Source of the DNA: Mangifera indica | Taxonomy: Eukaryota > Streptophyta > Magnoliopsida > Sapindales > Anacardiaceae | Reading direction: 5' to 3' | DNA: 64,000 bases | Assembly: GCF_011075055.1 (NCBI RefSeq) | Contig: NC_058140.1 | Location: 11,840,668 to 11,904,667, forward strand | Shown: positions 48,401 to 60,254 of the stretch, piece after piece | Numbering within the stretch: the stretch's first letter is position 1 | Layout of the letters: the number at the start of each line of letters is the position of its first letter | Position numbers and translations under genes: made by a program | The notes under the pieces: model-generated | Told to the model about the DNA's origin: nothing | Databases searched by the model: none | Seen by the model: the letters and a program-made list of their open reading frames with translations, nothing else

Positions 48401-49261
48401 TGTTTAGCTGATTGCAACAATGGCCTTTTATCTTGCCTACCCATCACCGCATCAACAAAGCATGTATCTCTCTCATCCATGATCAACAACCTATGCAAAT
48501 GTGGCATAACTGAAGCTTTAACAGAAATAAAGAATTCAATGCCAAAAATTACCTCAAAGTCATCCAAGGGCACCGCCATGAAAGTGTATTCCCGTTCCGA
48601 AGCCCCGATCTTTAGAACGGTGGTGGTAATCCCTTGAACTGGTTATGCTCCCGAATTCACAGCTTTGATTCGATTGAAACTTTTCTCCACCTTCAGCCCC
48701 AACGCGAACACCATCCTTTTAGTTATGAAATTGTTTGTTGCACTGATATCTAACATAGCTATCACCGGATGGCCATTTCAGTTATGAAATTGTTTGTTGC
48801 ACCGGTATCTAACATAACTCTCACCGGATGGCCATTCAAAACAACCTCAACATACATTAGACCCTTGTGGCAGCTTGACCCTTCACTCTGCAAGGCATTC
48901 AACAACTGAATTGGATTAAACCGTAGGTTTGAAGTTTTGGGTTCTTTCATCAGTCCTTCCGAAGCAATCTCTCTCTTTGGGCATTCTCGCGCCCTATGAG
49001 GGCCATTACACAAGAAGCAACCAGAGTAAGACTTGCGTTGTGAAGGATCTTGTCCCCGCTGTAAAGACTCACCCTCGGGCCTCTTAGGCTTCTGCTGACC
49101 CTTATTGTTCTGCTTGTTCTTTTTCCATTCGGGCTTGGTCTTCTTCTTATCTTGATTTCCCGAAGAACAACCGATTTGGTAATCCACCAACCCATCGACA
49201 GTAACAATAGCCATGGGCAAGTCTTTCACCTTTTGTCTCCTAAGTTCAGCCTACGCCTAAG
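45471..49261 (-). pseudogene. Broken gypsy pol (protease, RT, RNase H, integrase, chromodomain)
   Basis: Reading minus strand from right to left. A CCHC zinc knuckle (CFLCNGPHRAREC) is at ~49019-48981. A retropepsin motif LDTGATNNF is at ~48815-48789. RT blocks include DYRALNKI and FTKLDLRSGYWQV (48066-47881), [12 protein letters not shown], and [15 protein letters not shown] near 47770, where the second catalytic Asp of YxDD is Tyr. RNase H, with WQEFLVKFDFSWVHRPGKKN, is at 47205-46980. The integrase zinc region (HPGYERM...CLTCQHDK) is at 46750-46610. The C-terminal GPFWVFKCVGNVAYRLKLP and a chromodomain-like ILWEGDEAVVWERD are at 45860-45530. Several in-frame stops and frameshifts separate these blocks (for example at 47857-47880 and in the integrase at ~46570 and ~46690), so no polyprotein can be made. 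Confidence 0.88.
48722..48839. repeat. 59-bp tandem duplication inside the gypsy protease region
   Basis: GTTATGAAATTGTTTGTTGC begins at 48722 and again at 48781. Each copy ends in ACCGGATGGCCATT. The copies differ at a few bases. The duplication covers the stretch just after the protease DTGA motif and shifts the frame, one of the lesions that inactivate the element. Confidence 0.9.
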
Positions 49262-49938
49262 GCTGCAGCCTAGAGAAGAACTTGCATAAGAGAGTTGAAA
49301 TCTTTTACGTAATCCTGCACCAAGCCCGTGTGTCGCAATTTTTTTAATGCCTCCCTAACTACCCATGCAACGTTCAAGGGCAAGAATTGGTCATTTAGTT
49401 CTTTCTTCAGGGCATCCCATGTGTCTATTTCTGGTCTACCAGCACTTGCATCATCACCGAGATGAGTTCGCCACCATAGCTTGGCATCTCCCGTTAGGTA
49501 CATGCTTGTGATTGTTACTTGTTCTTCCTTGGGGACACAAACAACCTTGAAATACTGCTCCATATCCCAAAGAAAGTTCTCCAACTCTTTGGCATTGTGG
49601 GAGCCCCCGAATGGCTTTGGTTCGGGGACTTTATGCTTCCCCATTCCAACACTCGTTTCCCTTGAAATGAAGGAGCTCATGTTGGCCCTTTTAAGCAACA
49701 CGATGTCATTCTCTAGGGAGGATAACCGTTCCTCCAGTCTATCCGAAATGTCAAGGACCTGTTTCAATATTTCATTGGAGCGCTCTAACATATCCCTGTG
49801 AGCATTAGTAACGGTCTGTTTCAACTCCTCAATTTGTTAGAAGTGCAAGACAACCCTTTCAAACAATGGGGCAACATCGGGAGCTGGGACACCCACCAAC
49901 TCCTCTAAAGCATTCACTTTATCAGGCAAGCTAACCAT
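49262..49938 (-). pseudogene. Broken gypsy gag
   Basis: The frame begins at an ATG at 49936-49938, just inside the primer binding site, and reads ~33 codons before an in-frame TAA (plus-strand TTA, 49837-49839). It continues in the same frame as a 184-residue block (49824-49270) with gag features: a coiled-coil-like stretch, then KVPEPKPFGGSHNAKELENF, LTGDAKLWWRTH and TWDALKKELNDQFLP, typical of retrotransposon capsid domains. A second interruption separates it from the zinc-knuckle part. Confidence 0.85.
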
Positions 49939-49961
49939 TTTCGGGGCTCTGATACCAAAAC

Positions 49962-50774
49962 TGTCACAGGCTCACGTTCTTTATACAAAACGCACTGAAA
50001 TTTTTCCCTTGTGATGGTGCCAAGTCTCACCATTCAGCCAGCCTTCAACCCATGAATTTCCAACAACCAAAGAGCAAAAACAACCTACAAACACAAGGAA
50101 CCAACGCAACAGACAACACACAAATGATAACAACACAATATTAATTCCAAACACAAGACACAAAAATGTAAAGGGAGCAAATTTCTCAACTCTTTTTATT
50201 AATCAATGAAAAGAGTACAATGGAGTATGTTGATGAACATTATGTAAATACAATAAAGCTCTCAATGTGGTCAATCCACCCTTTCTCAACTCAGGTTGCA
50301 AGCTTGAAGGAGACTTGCAGCATATTTTAGCTTCTGGCTTCAGACAGATGCAACCACGTTTTTCTCTGCCTTCTCTCAGATTAGGGCTTTTGAGGGTTTC
50401 AAATGGACTAAATTTTCTCCATTACAAGTGCCCCATATATATATAGACATGGCTGAGTCAGCTTCCAGCAGGGCAGAAGGCAAAAGACGCACCAGTCAAC
50501 CTTTGACATGTGGAATTCCACCAACTTGGTAGAAGAGCTTCCAGTTTGTGCCCACCAGCTAGCTGTCACTAACTTGTCACTTGTAAATATATTTAGCATC
50601 CTCAAATGTTTCCCTTAGTTGGTGCTCAACCAACCAACGAAATTGACTGTCACCCTTAGCCCGTTTTAATGCTGAAACCCGCATAATCGAAAACAAAGAC
50701 CATGCTCACCTGCACATGCCCTGCTGCACCCAAATCTGCATGGGCGCACCATTGAGTTTGTTCGATTGCTAACA
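49962..50774 (-). repeat. 5' LTR of the gypsy element
   Basis: 813 bp, with the same termini as the left LTR and the same TATA-like stretch (50432-50450). It adjoins the Met-tRNA primer binding site at 49945-49958. Its outer edge is only ~180 bp from the OST48 start codon. Confidence 0.92.
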
Positions 50775-50953
50775 ATACCCTTGAATATACCTAATCAAAA
50801 AACATTTCACAATCATATTGGGTCAAGAGATCACCCGCCCAACTCCATTGACTTGACCCATCCCCGTTTACCACTGCCATCACCACTAAAACTGCAAAAC
50901 CATATCAAATCTCTTTCTAAACGCTAAGGGATCACAGAGGAAGGAGAACAAAA
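50775..50953 (+). promoter_or_regulatory. Residual promoter/5' leader of OST48
   Basis: Only 179 bp separate the retrotransposon LTR from the OST48 ATG. The stretch has C/A-rich sequence (CATCCCCGTTTACCACTGCC) and a purine-rich leader (GAGGAAGGAGAACAAAA) just before the ATG. Any longer original promoter now lies on the other side of the 6.1-kb insertion, or LTR sequence has taken over. Confidence 0.5.
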
Positions 50954-53900
50954 ATGGCGAGATTTTCACTTTGCCTGATTCTACTAATTGCAGTCCTTCC
51001 ATTTATCTCCTTCGCTTTCTCCCCCGAGAACCCGACGGATCGGCGCGTCCTCGTTTTGCTTGACGACTTCGCCATCAAATCCTCGCACTCCCTCTTCTTC
51101 GACTCTCTGAAATCCCGCGGCTTCCAGCTCGACTTCAAGCTGTCTGACGACCGGAACATCGGTTTACAACGTTATGGCCAGTACTTGTACGACGCCTTGG
51201 TCCTCTTCTGCCCCTCCGTCGAGCGTACGTTACTCCACATTTCCGTTATATTATATCATCAAATCGGTAAATGAAGCTGATTATTATTAATATGTTGTTT
51301 AATTAGGTTTCGGAAGTTCGATCACTGTTGCCTCGATTGTGGAGTTTGTTGATTCGGGTCATGATTTGATAATTGCGGGGGATGCTAATGCGTCTGATTT
51401 GATTCGGGAGATTGCTACCGAGTGCGGCGTTGATTTTGACGAGGTAGCTTGATGATTTTAACAGATTCGGTTGACCTGCTTTTTGGCTTAGATTTGGCGG
51501 TATTTATGGTTGAAATATATTATTTATCGATACAGGATGCCAGTGCTATGGTTATTGATCACACCAGCTATGCTGTCTCGAGCACCAATGGAGATCATAC
51601 GTTGATTGCCAGTGATGATTTTATTAACTCTGATGTGATCCTCGGAAGCAAGAAAATTGAGGCAAGTGCCTGATACGGAAACTTTGCCATTGTTACTGTT
51701 AGTTGCTCTGTTACATTCTGTGATTATCCTTGATGGCCGGTCATTTCCATTTTTTTTGGCATTAAGTTACTAGCATATGTAACGCATTTTATATAATAAA
51801 TGTATTTTTTGTCGCTTTAGAGTAAGTGCATATGGTTTTGATTGTTCTTTTGTTCTTGTTTCTGGTTCGTTTTGCAGCCTCTGGCTTGGCAATTGGTCCT
51901 TTGTTTTCTCTTTATGATTGAAGTAGTTTTGTACATGTTTTATGATAAACGCAACTGCTGGTTTGTGACCCAAAGTTTGTGTTATAATTATGTGCATGAC
52001 ATAGGGATTTTGTTTGATTATTATTAACGTATATTATTTTTTCTGTTGAATTGTTAAAGGCTCCTGTACTCTTCCAGGGGATTGGGCATTCTATAAATCC
52101 TGCCAATAGTTTGGTAAGCTGACTGGATCATTGTGCAGTAAAAGCTTCTTCCTTTTTCTATTACTTAGTTTAACTTACAGTCATGAGATATCCTTTTTAT
52201 TTGGGCTAATATATGCACATTTTAAGGTTCTAAATGTTCTATCAGCTTCTCCTTCGGCCTATTCTACAAATCCAAAGTTCAGGTTGTCAAGTCCTCCATC
52301 CCTCACTGGATCTGCTATCTCTTTAGTTTCAGTTGTCCAGGTAAGTTGACGCTCAACTCTCTATTCAGCATTGTTTTTAATTTTACTATTTTGTTGACAA
52401 TTTTTGCAGTGATGAGTCCATACTTGTACATTTTTTTATGTTAATTGATAGGGACACTTGAAATCTACCATGGAGAAGAGAAAATCCATTCCCTCAATCA
52501 TAAGCTTTTAACAAGTTATTGTATAATAGGTGTAATTGCTTCATGTTGGTGGTATGAGTTCTGGAAAATCTGCATCCCTTCTTGATTCAGTGTCTGTCGG
52601 ACTGAGCTGAAGAAAATAATTTCTAAACATTTAGGGGCATCTAAAATAAGTTTTTCTTTCATGACTAATAAAAGATTGAAATCATAGCTAGATTTTCCAC
52701 CTACCTAATATACCATTAAGGGCTTATTATTCTTTAGTAAAAGTTTTGGTGGGAGTTGATTTCTCTTCACTCTTGTCATTGATGAAAATGATAATCAAGT
52801 TTTTTTGGTGGAAACATATTTTTATTAATGAGTTTGGATATTTGACGTTTTTAAGTATTATATACTATGCCAACTAACCATTTATGGTACTAATAAAGCC
52901 ATATGCTGCTTTGATTATATTGTGTTGTTTATTTTAACTTTAAAATATGTGAACATGATCATACAAGTCTATTTTGTTATAGGCGAGAAACAATGCCCGG
53001 GTTTTGATCACAGGCTCATTAAGTTTGTTTAGCAATCGGTATGTAGTAGTCTTTATTTGACCTGTGGTGTCCAGAAATTCAGGCTTAATACATTCTCGGA
53101 ATTTGTCTCTGTTTACAGATTCTTTAGGTCTGGAGTACAGAAGGCTGGGAGCTCAATTAAGTGAGTGAAGTTTTGACTTTTGACTTGCCTTTCTTATTGT
53201 GTCTCAAATATATGCAAGTCATCAGGCGGTCTATACCATTATTTGGTGAATTTTAATTTAGCAGAAGTGTCCCTTTCGACTTTCGAGTGATTACTTTGAT
53301 GACTGTTGTAGATTCATTGATTAATAAGCTATTATTGCAGTTGTGCTGGGCCTGAATGTTAGAGAGGACTGCTTTGCTGAACATGGATTGTTGCTTTAAT
53401 TAAGTATTAGAATATATATATATGCATACACACACACACACCCATATGCATCATGATTGATGAATATGAATGGAGGAAACATAAGCTTCTTCCACTTGAG
53501 ATGTCACCTGGTCTCTAGTTGATTAACTTTAAGTTTGTTCCTGGATAGACATGTTGCATTTGCTGGTTAGATTGTACCGTAAAACTATATGATGAGTTTC
53601 TGTAAAGGAATCATACAATGTTTATGAAACATATTGATGTTAAGCAATGTAGAAATTGTGTTTTATGGTTCTGAATTTGTAAGGATTTGGTACTAGACAG
53701 TAGTTGTTAAGAAATACTCTGCATGGGTACAAAATGATTTTAATTGCATAGCAATTTATATTCAATGCTATATTCTATACATGTTAATACTAGAAACAGG
53801 TGTAATGCTTGGAACAATGAACCCATCTGAGGCCTTTTCTTTTGCTGTTAACAGACATGAGAAATCAGGTAATGAGCAGTTTTTGACTGAGCTCAGCAAA

Positions 53901-55613
53901 TGGGTTTTCCATGAGAGAGGCCATCTTAAGGTGAGAGACATTTATCTTGTGTCTTGTGAATTGGGGTTTTCTTTTTTCTTTTTTTTTTGTGTGTATTTTT
54001 GGTTCTCTTGTTCATGTTGATTCTTTCAGAAATAAACATGTAGTTTATTGGTTGCTGACATTACCTTATGCTTTTCAACTGTTTATTACCACACATTAGT
54101 TTGCTTTCTGCTGCATTTCATTAAGATGTTTTTTGATCTATAGGCCATGAACGTGAGACACCACAAAGTTGGAGAATCAGAGGAACCAGCAATTTATAGG
54201 ATCAATGATGACCTGGTAACAGTCTCTTTTCCCCCTCTTTAGTCATAAATTCCCTGATAAGTATATGATAAATTTCTCCTGTTGCTAATATCTTTACCTT
54301 GAGTGAAGGAATATTCGGTTGAGATATATGAATGGTCTGGAACAAGCTGGGAACCATATGTAGCAAGTGATGTCCAAGTACAGTTTTACATGATGAGCCC
54401 CTATGTTTTGAAAACCTTATCAAATGACAAGAAGGTATGGATTACTGTGCTTATATGTTAATTAGATTTGACTCCACTATAAGAAGTCTGAGATCTCTAA
54501 TCACATGTTTCTGCAGGGTCTTTATTCTACAGCATTTAAGGTTCCAGATGTTTATGGAGTTTTCCAGTTTAAGGTTGACTACCAAAGACTGGGGTACACC
54601 AGTCTATCTCTGTCAAAACAGGTATTTAATTTTGTTGCTCATACGTTACAGAGATCATGCTTATCAACTACTTCTGGTCTATTATTTACCAACTTAAAGG
54701 ATCAACTCGTTAAGTATATAGCTTGCTTAAGCTTGACCAGCAATCTAAATAAATAAACTTGCCACTTACTTATGAGGTAAAGCAATCAAAGTAAAAAAAT
54801 GTGGTTAGAAAATATTCCTGTTACATTTTCCTCTGCTTTCAGCATTCTTTTATGAAAGATGACCCAAATGAAGAAATAGCTTCTGGAGTAAAATATCTTG
54901 CTTGGCACACTCCTCCAATGGGATTCTGATCCCATCTTTATTTAATGTTACAGTTAGTAATTATAAATGCTACTCACTTTCAATTGCTGCACATCCACTT
55001 TTATTGTGTTCCACAAAAAGCTTGTTTAGGTAAACTTCAAAACTTGAAACAAAACCAAGTTCATACATTAACAACCAACACTTTTCTGGAACTTGAAATG
55101 AATATAAGTTCATCTATTGATGTGGGAATTATCTAACTTGGGTAACAATGTTGGCAACTGTGGCTGTTTTTCTTCTTCTTTTTTAAACATATTTACATTA
55201 TACAGAAATGAAGCCGTGACTACTACAGTTCCATAGTTGACTTGGGTTTGTACTACTGAATTGCAGATTCCAGTGAGGCCCTACAGACACAATGAATATG
55301 AAAGATTTATACCAGCAGCTTATCCCTATTATGGAGCAGCATTCTCCATGGTATAATACTCTTCGCCCCCTTCTCAACCACCTTATTTGTTTTAAATCCT
55401 TCATCTGTTTTTTTTGCACCCTTGACATGGGAAAAATGTTAAAAAGAGTTGACTCTCTGTTTCTGGGAATAGCGTGAAAAACACACTTTTAGTTCTGTTC
55501 TTGGCAAGAAATTGTGAGAGTATCGATGGCATTTCTAATGCGTTATTCTGTGGTTTCTATTGCAGATGGCTGGTTTCTTTGTCTTCACCGTTGTTCATCT
55601 TTACAGCAAGTAG
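50954..55613 (+). CDS. OST48: Oligosaccharyltransferase 48-kDa subunit (OST48/DDOST)
   Basis: Thirteen exons: 50954-51224, 51307-51443, 51536-51661, 52060-52113, 52227-52340, 52983-53038, 53119-53160, 53855-53930, 54144-54215, 54309-54434, 54517-54621, 55267-55350, 55566-55613. They join to 1311 nt, 436 residues. All introns are GT-AG except intron 3, which has a GC donor (51662-51663). Seen: an N-terminal signal peptide ([17 protein letters not shown]), then [36 protein letters not shown] and the lumenal domain, and one C-terminal membrane segment ([16 protein letters not shown]). Known: it is a non-catalytic subunit of the ER complex that transfers the lipid-linked glycan to Asn; the Arabidopsis homologue (DGL1, At5g66680) affects cell growth and cell wall. 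The gene looks intact. Confidence 0.95.
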
Positions 55614-57039
55614 AACATTAGCTTTTTGATGGAAGAGAAAAGACATCGGACAAGGCATTAGATAATTTTGATTTTAACAATTAGATAGATCTTTATAATT
55701 TTATTGAAACGTTGTCATTAAGTATGAGAAAATTTCTTTACAATAGAAGCTGTTCCATTTTATATGTTTGTGATAATCACCCTCACCAGTCTCTTGCTCT
55801 CTACCACTTTAAAAATATGCAAAATCTTTTGGGTACACAACTGCTTGGACTGGAAAGGCTCAACAATGTATATTTTGTGGGTCGCCTAAATACAACCTAA
55901 AAACTACCCAAAATCTGAGACCATCTATATTGAAAATTTTAACATTTCGCAAGTGGAAATACATAAATGGAAACTCTTGTTTTAGATCTGTATAGTATGC
56001 TTATACTGACTGCTAGAAATCCACTAACTAATCTTACCAAATTTAACTTAAAAATGGCATTAGCGGTCACAACAGTGGCTTTCTTTCAGTCAGGAAGCTT
56101 CCAGTTTCGAAATAGGATTTCAATTTCGAATTCAGGTTTGTTTAGGAATGTCAGAGAGGATTTCATTTCCAATTTCGAATTCTGGATTTAAAAAACAATG
56201 AAATTCAATTAAACAATTGTAATATTAATATTTGCTTGGGCCAGGCCTGACCTGCTCTCGCTGGAAATTTATTAGGTTTATAACGGTAAAGATATAAGCC
56301 TATATTATATAAAATTAATTGATTTGTGTTAAAGTTCAATCCATATATTTATATACCACTCACTTTACTTAATTTTATTAGATGTAAGATTTTTTTTTTT
56401 TTATATTTGAGTTTTCAACACTCTTGTTCAAGTGTACTCATTATGACTGTTAGATCCGCAGTTTGGTTCAATCTGTTTTTTACTAGATGTATTGTCACTT
56501 ATATCCAAAAACACTTTAAACTGTTAAGTCTACAGTTTGACTTGTGTTTTGATACCATATTAAAAATACACTGAATTTATAATTGTGAAAATTGAAACTC
56601 ATATTATACAAAATTGATTAGCTTGTATTAAGATTCAATCTGTACACTTATCCTCTCGATAATAGTTGTGGTTTTTTTAGAATAGAAGGGAAATCTATTA
56701 AGCTGGAAACAAGTTTAATCCACAGACAAAAAAAAAAAAAAGGCTAACAATAATTTAGAAAGGAAGAAATTAGGCTTTTCAACATGACTGAACAGAAAAC
56801 CATACTCATGTTACATTGTATCTGTTTGTTAAAGTTACTGATGAATGCCTTCAAACGAAAACAGAAAAGGCATTATTAGCGAAACTTCCACCTTTGTGTT
56901 AAATAATGTAAAAACACCGCCTCTCTATTTTTCCACAAGAATCACGAAGCATCCAAACCTCCAACAAGCAAAATTTCTTCCTGCCTCACAATTGCCGCCG
57001 ACTTTCCGAGAAGCATGCAAAACAATTTAAGTCGGGTAC
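55614..57039. other. Intergenic DNA with possible retroelement fragments
   Basis: No gene seen. Two related segments ~300 bp apart (about 56300-56350 and 56600-56650: TATATTATATAAAATTAATTG / CATATTATACAAAATTGATTAG) enclose CTTGTGTTTTGATACCATATT. This resembles common plant retroelement debris, but I cannot bound an element. Short reading frames here are not called. Confidence 0.4.
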
Positions 57040-58014
57040 TTAACCGACCTCAAGAAGTATAAATGAGGGTCATGTCCCAGCATGTGTGTGCTGAAAAATT
57101 AAGATTGCGTGCTGTGAGTGTCTGCAAAATTAAAGAATGCAAGTGTTAGTGAGTGGTGTGAGTGCTTGGTGTTGTGCTGGGAGTTTGTGTAAATAAAATA
57201 AAGAGCCCAAGTTTAGTGAGTGTGTGTGTTAAGCTAGAGTGAGTATAGAGAAATATTGAAGGTGCGGTTTTGTGGTTGTTCAATATTAATAAAGTCATTG
57301 TTTTATAATTACTACTTCTGCTAAACGAGTGGTCTCAGGGTAGGTGGTTAGCGACCATGATTAGATAATGCCCTGTACATTCTTGTAGTGACGGTAGAAG
57401 ATGAGTGGCTATAACATATCAAAAATGTGAAAACCCCAAAGGAGGCTTGGTACACACTAGTAGTAGTATTCGTAAGGAGAAATGACAGAAAGCTGTAGTG
57501 TTTAAAGAACGAGCTCTTATTGATCTCACAATAAAACATGACGATAAGTCAATATTTTTCCAAAGTTTAATCTCTTTGTGAGGAATTTTCAAGTTTGATC
57601 CTCAAAATGTAATCACTAAGACAAGAAGAAAGAGAAGTATCATTTATGGCTTGATGTAAAAGTATAATGGGATAGTTACGGTCACCTGTGGATGGGTAAA
57701 GGAGCCAACATTGACGAAGTTGAGGGTCTCAATTTAGATAAACAAATGTCCAATAAAAAAACTTTAGATAACAAATGTTTGAGGTCTCAATTAAAAATTA
57801 AGGGACTATTCTCTTTAGTCATAAAAAAGGGTACAAAAATGAAAGAATAAAAAGTTAAGGAAACTGGCAAAAGCAATAGATAGAAGGATGTCTCAACTAA
57901 AGGGAGCTTGTCAGGATAATGGTAGAAATTTCAGCTAAAAGAAGAACAATCGGAGGTGTAATTGCTTATGCTACAATTGTGGAAAGAAAGACCACTTCAT
58001 CAGAGTTGTCTAGA
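57040..58014 (+). mobile_element. Decayed Copia-like remnant with gag zinc knuckle
   Basis: At ~57955-58008 a frame reads CYNCGKKDHFIR, the first part of a retroviral-type CCHC zinc knuckle as found in Ty1/copia gag. The final Cys is displaced by a small indel. Upstream, 57060-57350 has LTR-like character (GT-rich leader, AATAAAGTCATTG) followed by AATGACAGAAAGCTGTAG. No other domain, no second LTR and no target duplication were seen, so this is a small heavily degraded piece. Confidence 0.45.
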
Positions 58015-58335
58015 GACAAAGAGGTCGTCATCGTCTTCAACGAATATAATTCATCTTTGTCTCTAATCGCCACTAGGGAAATGAAATCTTAATAGAGAAA
58101 AATATAATATTTCAAAGTTTAATTATAGGGAAAAATAATTAGTTTTCTAAATTAAGGAGAAAAATAAACAAAGTTTCACTATTTTTAATATATTATTAGT
58201 TAAATAATAATTTTACTTTTGAAACTAGTTGATTTTGTTAATTTTAACCACCTACAGGTGGGAGTTTAAATTTTTAATATTTAACAGGTACTAGTTTGAT
58301 GATTCAATAAACCTTGATGGAAATAAGTCTTTTGG
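58015..58335. mobile_element. Right half of a Mutator-like MITE
   Basis: Contains core-like GAGGTCGTCATCGTCTTCAAC, then right-arm phrases (TTTAACAGGTACTAGTTTGA), and ends AACCTTGATGGAAATAAGTC+TTTTGGC. This matches the right terminus of other copies. The left arm is not recognised, and it may have inserted into or next to the Copia-like remnant. Confidence 0.5.
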
Positions 58336-58610
58336 CTTTTAATAAAAAGTTAAGTCGAACATATCTTTTCAAATCAATTTAACGAATTGAGTTGTTGAAA
58401 ATATATATTTTCCAAACATGCTCTCTTGATTTAAAATGCATGTTATGTCTAATAATTGATCTTTGAACCTTTTCAAGTGAATGTTATCGTGATTTTCTGT
58501 AGCATAATCATAATGTTTTGATCCCAAAAACCAAAAGGCCATGCATTTGATGAAAAAACTTGAAAAGATAGTCAATCACTTCCAACTGATGTAAATTCCT
58601 TTCACTAATT

Positions 58611-58677
58611 ACTTATTTCATCGGTTGAATATCTAATTTACTTATTTCATCGGTTGAATATCTAATTTACTTATTTC
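58611..58677. repeat. 29-bp tandem repeat, 2.3 copies
   Basis: ACTTATTTCATCGGTTGAAT+ATCTAATTT occurs at 58611-58639 and 58640-58668 with no differences, followed by a partial third unit ACTTATTTC. Identical copies suggest recent slippage. No function recognised. Confidence 0.9.
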
Positions 58678-60250
58678 TATGAATATTGATAGTGAAATTC
58701 AGGTTACATTGTCACTCAAATGAGAAGTCACCATTCTTCCAACTGCAGAGAAAAAATTAACCATCTCTGAAACTATTCAAAGAGTTCTTGGTCTTTTATT
58801 TGAGCAAGTAACTTGCACTTGAAGATGGGGAAGAGCTTGAAAGTTCACCCATCTTTTTTTCTTTGAACAGGTGCTGTTTATGGGAAACCTTGCTAGGTTG
58901 ATTAAATAATAACTAGAATACCTTAAAGATGGTGAACATTGTCCTTTGGGCGTCATACTGATTGTATTTGACTTTTGGTCGAATGCCCTAGTCCAGGTAG
59001 AAGATATTACGTACACCTCTTATCAAATCCATGAGCATGTGTTCTACTAATAAGACATTAACTGTTGTCAACATATTTGTAATGAAAAACTTTAGTTGTG
59101 TTTATTAGATTTGTTGTAAAGAATTATGATGGATTTACGTATGACTTATCATAAATAAATCTCTGAATTGTTCAAGGTAAATATCTAGTAAATTGTAAAA
59201 CTACTGTTAGCTCTTTAGTGTATAGTGACCGAATAACTAGTTTAATTGATACAATTTATTGATGTTATAGATCTTGTTATCCTCAGAGTTAGCAATAAGC
59301 TTGTTTATGAAATCAAGGAACCAACCAAAATTCCTGTTTGGGTCATGCTGGTAAGAAAGGAATCAGCCAAAAGGTTATGGTTATATATTAAACTGGGGAA
59401 TATGACATCTTGGCTATTTTTGACATGATGGTTGAATTGTTTATCCTATTATGTATTAAAAATTTAATTTTATGTATCATATATGGAGTATTGTATCGTA
59501 TGATACAATTTTTAAAAAATAAAATAATAAAAAAATATAATTGACACGTTATCATTTTAAAAAATATTACAAGTATCATGTTTGTTTTATAATTATAGAT
59601 GAACTGTGTTACTTCGGTTTACAAACCAGCAACGTTAGAAGCAGTTTGTTTCCCAAAGCTAAGCCAGAATATATTTATATATCGTTTTATGATATATCAT
59701 GAATATAACATATATAGTTGCAACTTTCATAATCTCAGACTGCCTACTAATTTTCTGAATCGATTAAGAGGCAGTGGTCATGGAATATTTGCAGCTGCGA
59801 GAATGGATATTTTGATGATTTCAAGTGATTTCTCTCCTTGGAGTAAACCTATTCTGCCAATAATGTTATTTGTCAAAATCTCACTCTGAAACCATTGTAA
59901 TCAAGAAATATTGTCTAGGATTTGATATATGTTTTAACTTAGCAAACTGTAAATGAAAATGCAATCTCCTATTTTGTTTGTGAGGAGTGCATTAACAAAT
60001 TCTTATTAACAAATTCTTCCTTCATTTATTTCATATTCGAAACAATTTCAAATTTTGATGTTAAATTATAAGGACGACAACTTGACCTTTTGACACTAAA
60101 AAATTGGAGTTCCACTTTGCCTCGTCTTGCATATGAAGAGAATTCCTTAATATATATATGGATGAGGATAAGGATAAAAACAATCTCCAAAAGTAGTGAC
60201 GGGACAATAATAGAAAAAGTAACTAGCTTTATATCATTTCTATCCAATAC
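58678..60250. other. Intergenic DNA, no supported gene
   Basis: AT-rich. Frames at 58777-59016 (minus), 59246-59428 and 59599-59889 (96 codons) show no recognisable domain or splice partners and are not called. Confidence 0.4.
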
Positions 60251-60254
60251 ATAT

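Larger units (their letters stand above)
44659..50774 (-). mobile_element. Ty3/gypsy retrotransposon, chromovirus-like, full length but defective
   Basis: A complete element in minus orientation, with 812- and 813-bp LTRs that begin TGTTAGC and end GTGACA on the minus strand. Next to the 5' LTR (right side) is a primer binding site TGGTATCAGAGC, complementary to initiator Met-tRNA (49945-49958 region). Next to the 3' LTR (left) is a purine tract GAGAGGGGGGAGGGAGGG. The flanks are GTACC (44654-44658) and ATACC (50775-50779), a 5-bp target duplication with one mismatch. Domain order is gag, protease, RT, RNase H, integrase and a chromodomain-like C-terminus, which places it in Ty3/gypsy chromoviruses. 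Stops, frameshifts and a lost RT catalytic residue show that it cannot move by itself. By eye ~8% of the first ~330 LTR bases differ, so the insertion is not recent. Confidence 0.93.

Noticed and set aside
59599..59889. 96-codon frame
   Set aside because: No recognisable domain and no exon partners. AT-rich intergenic context.
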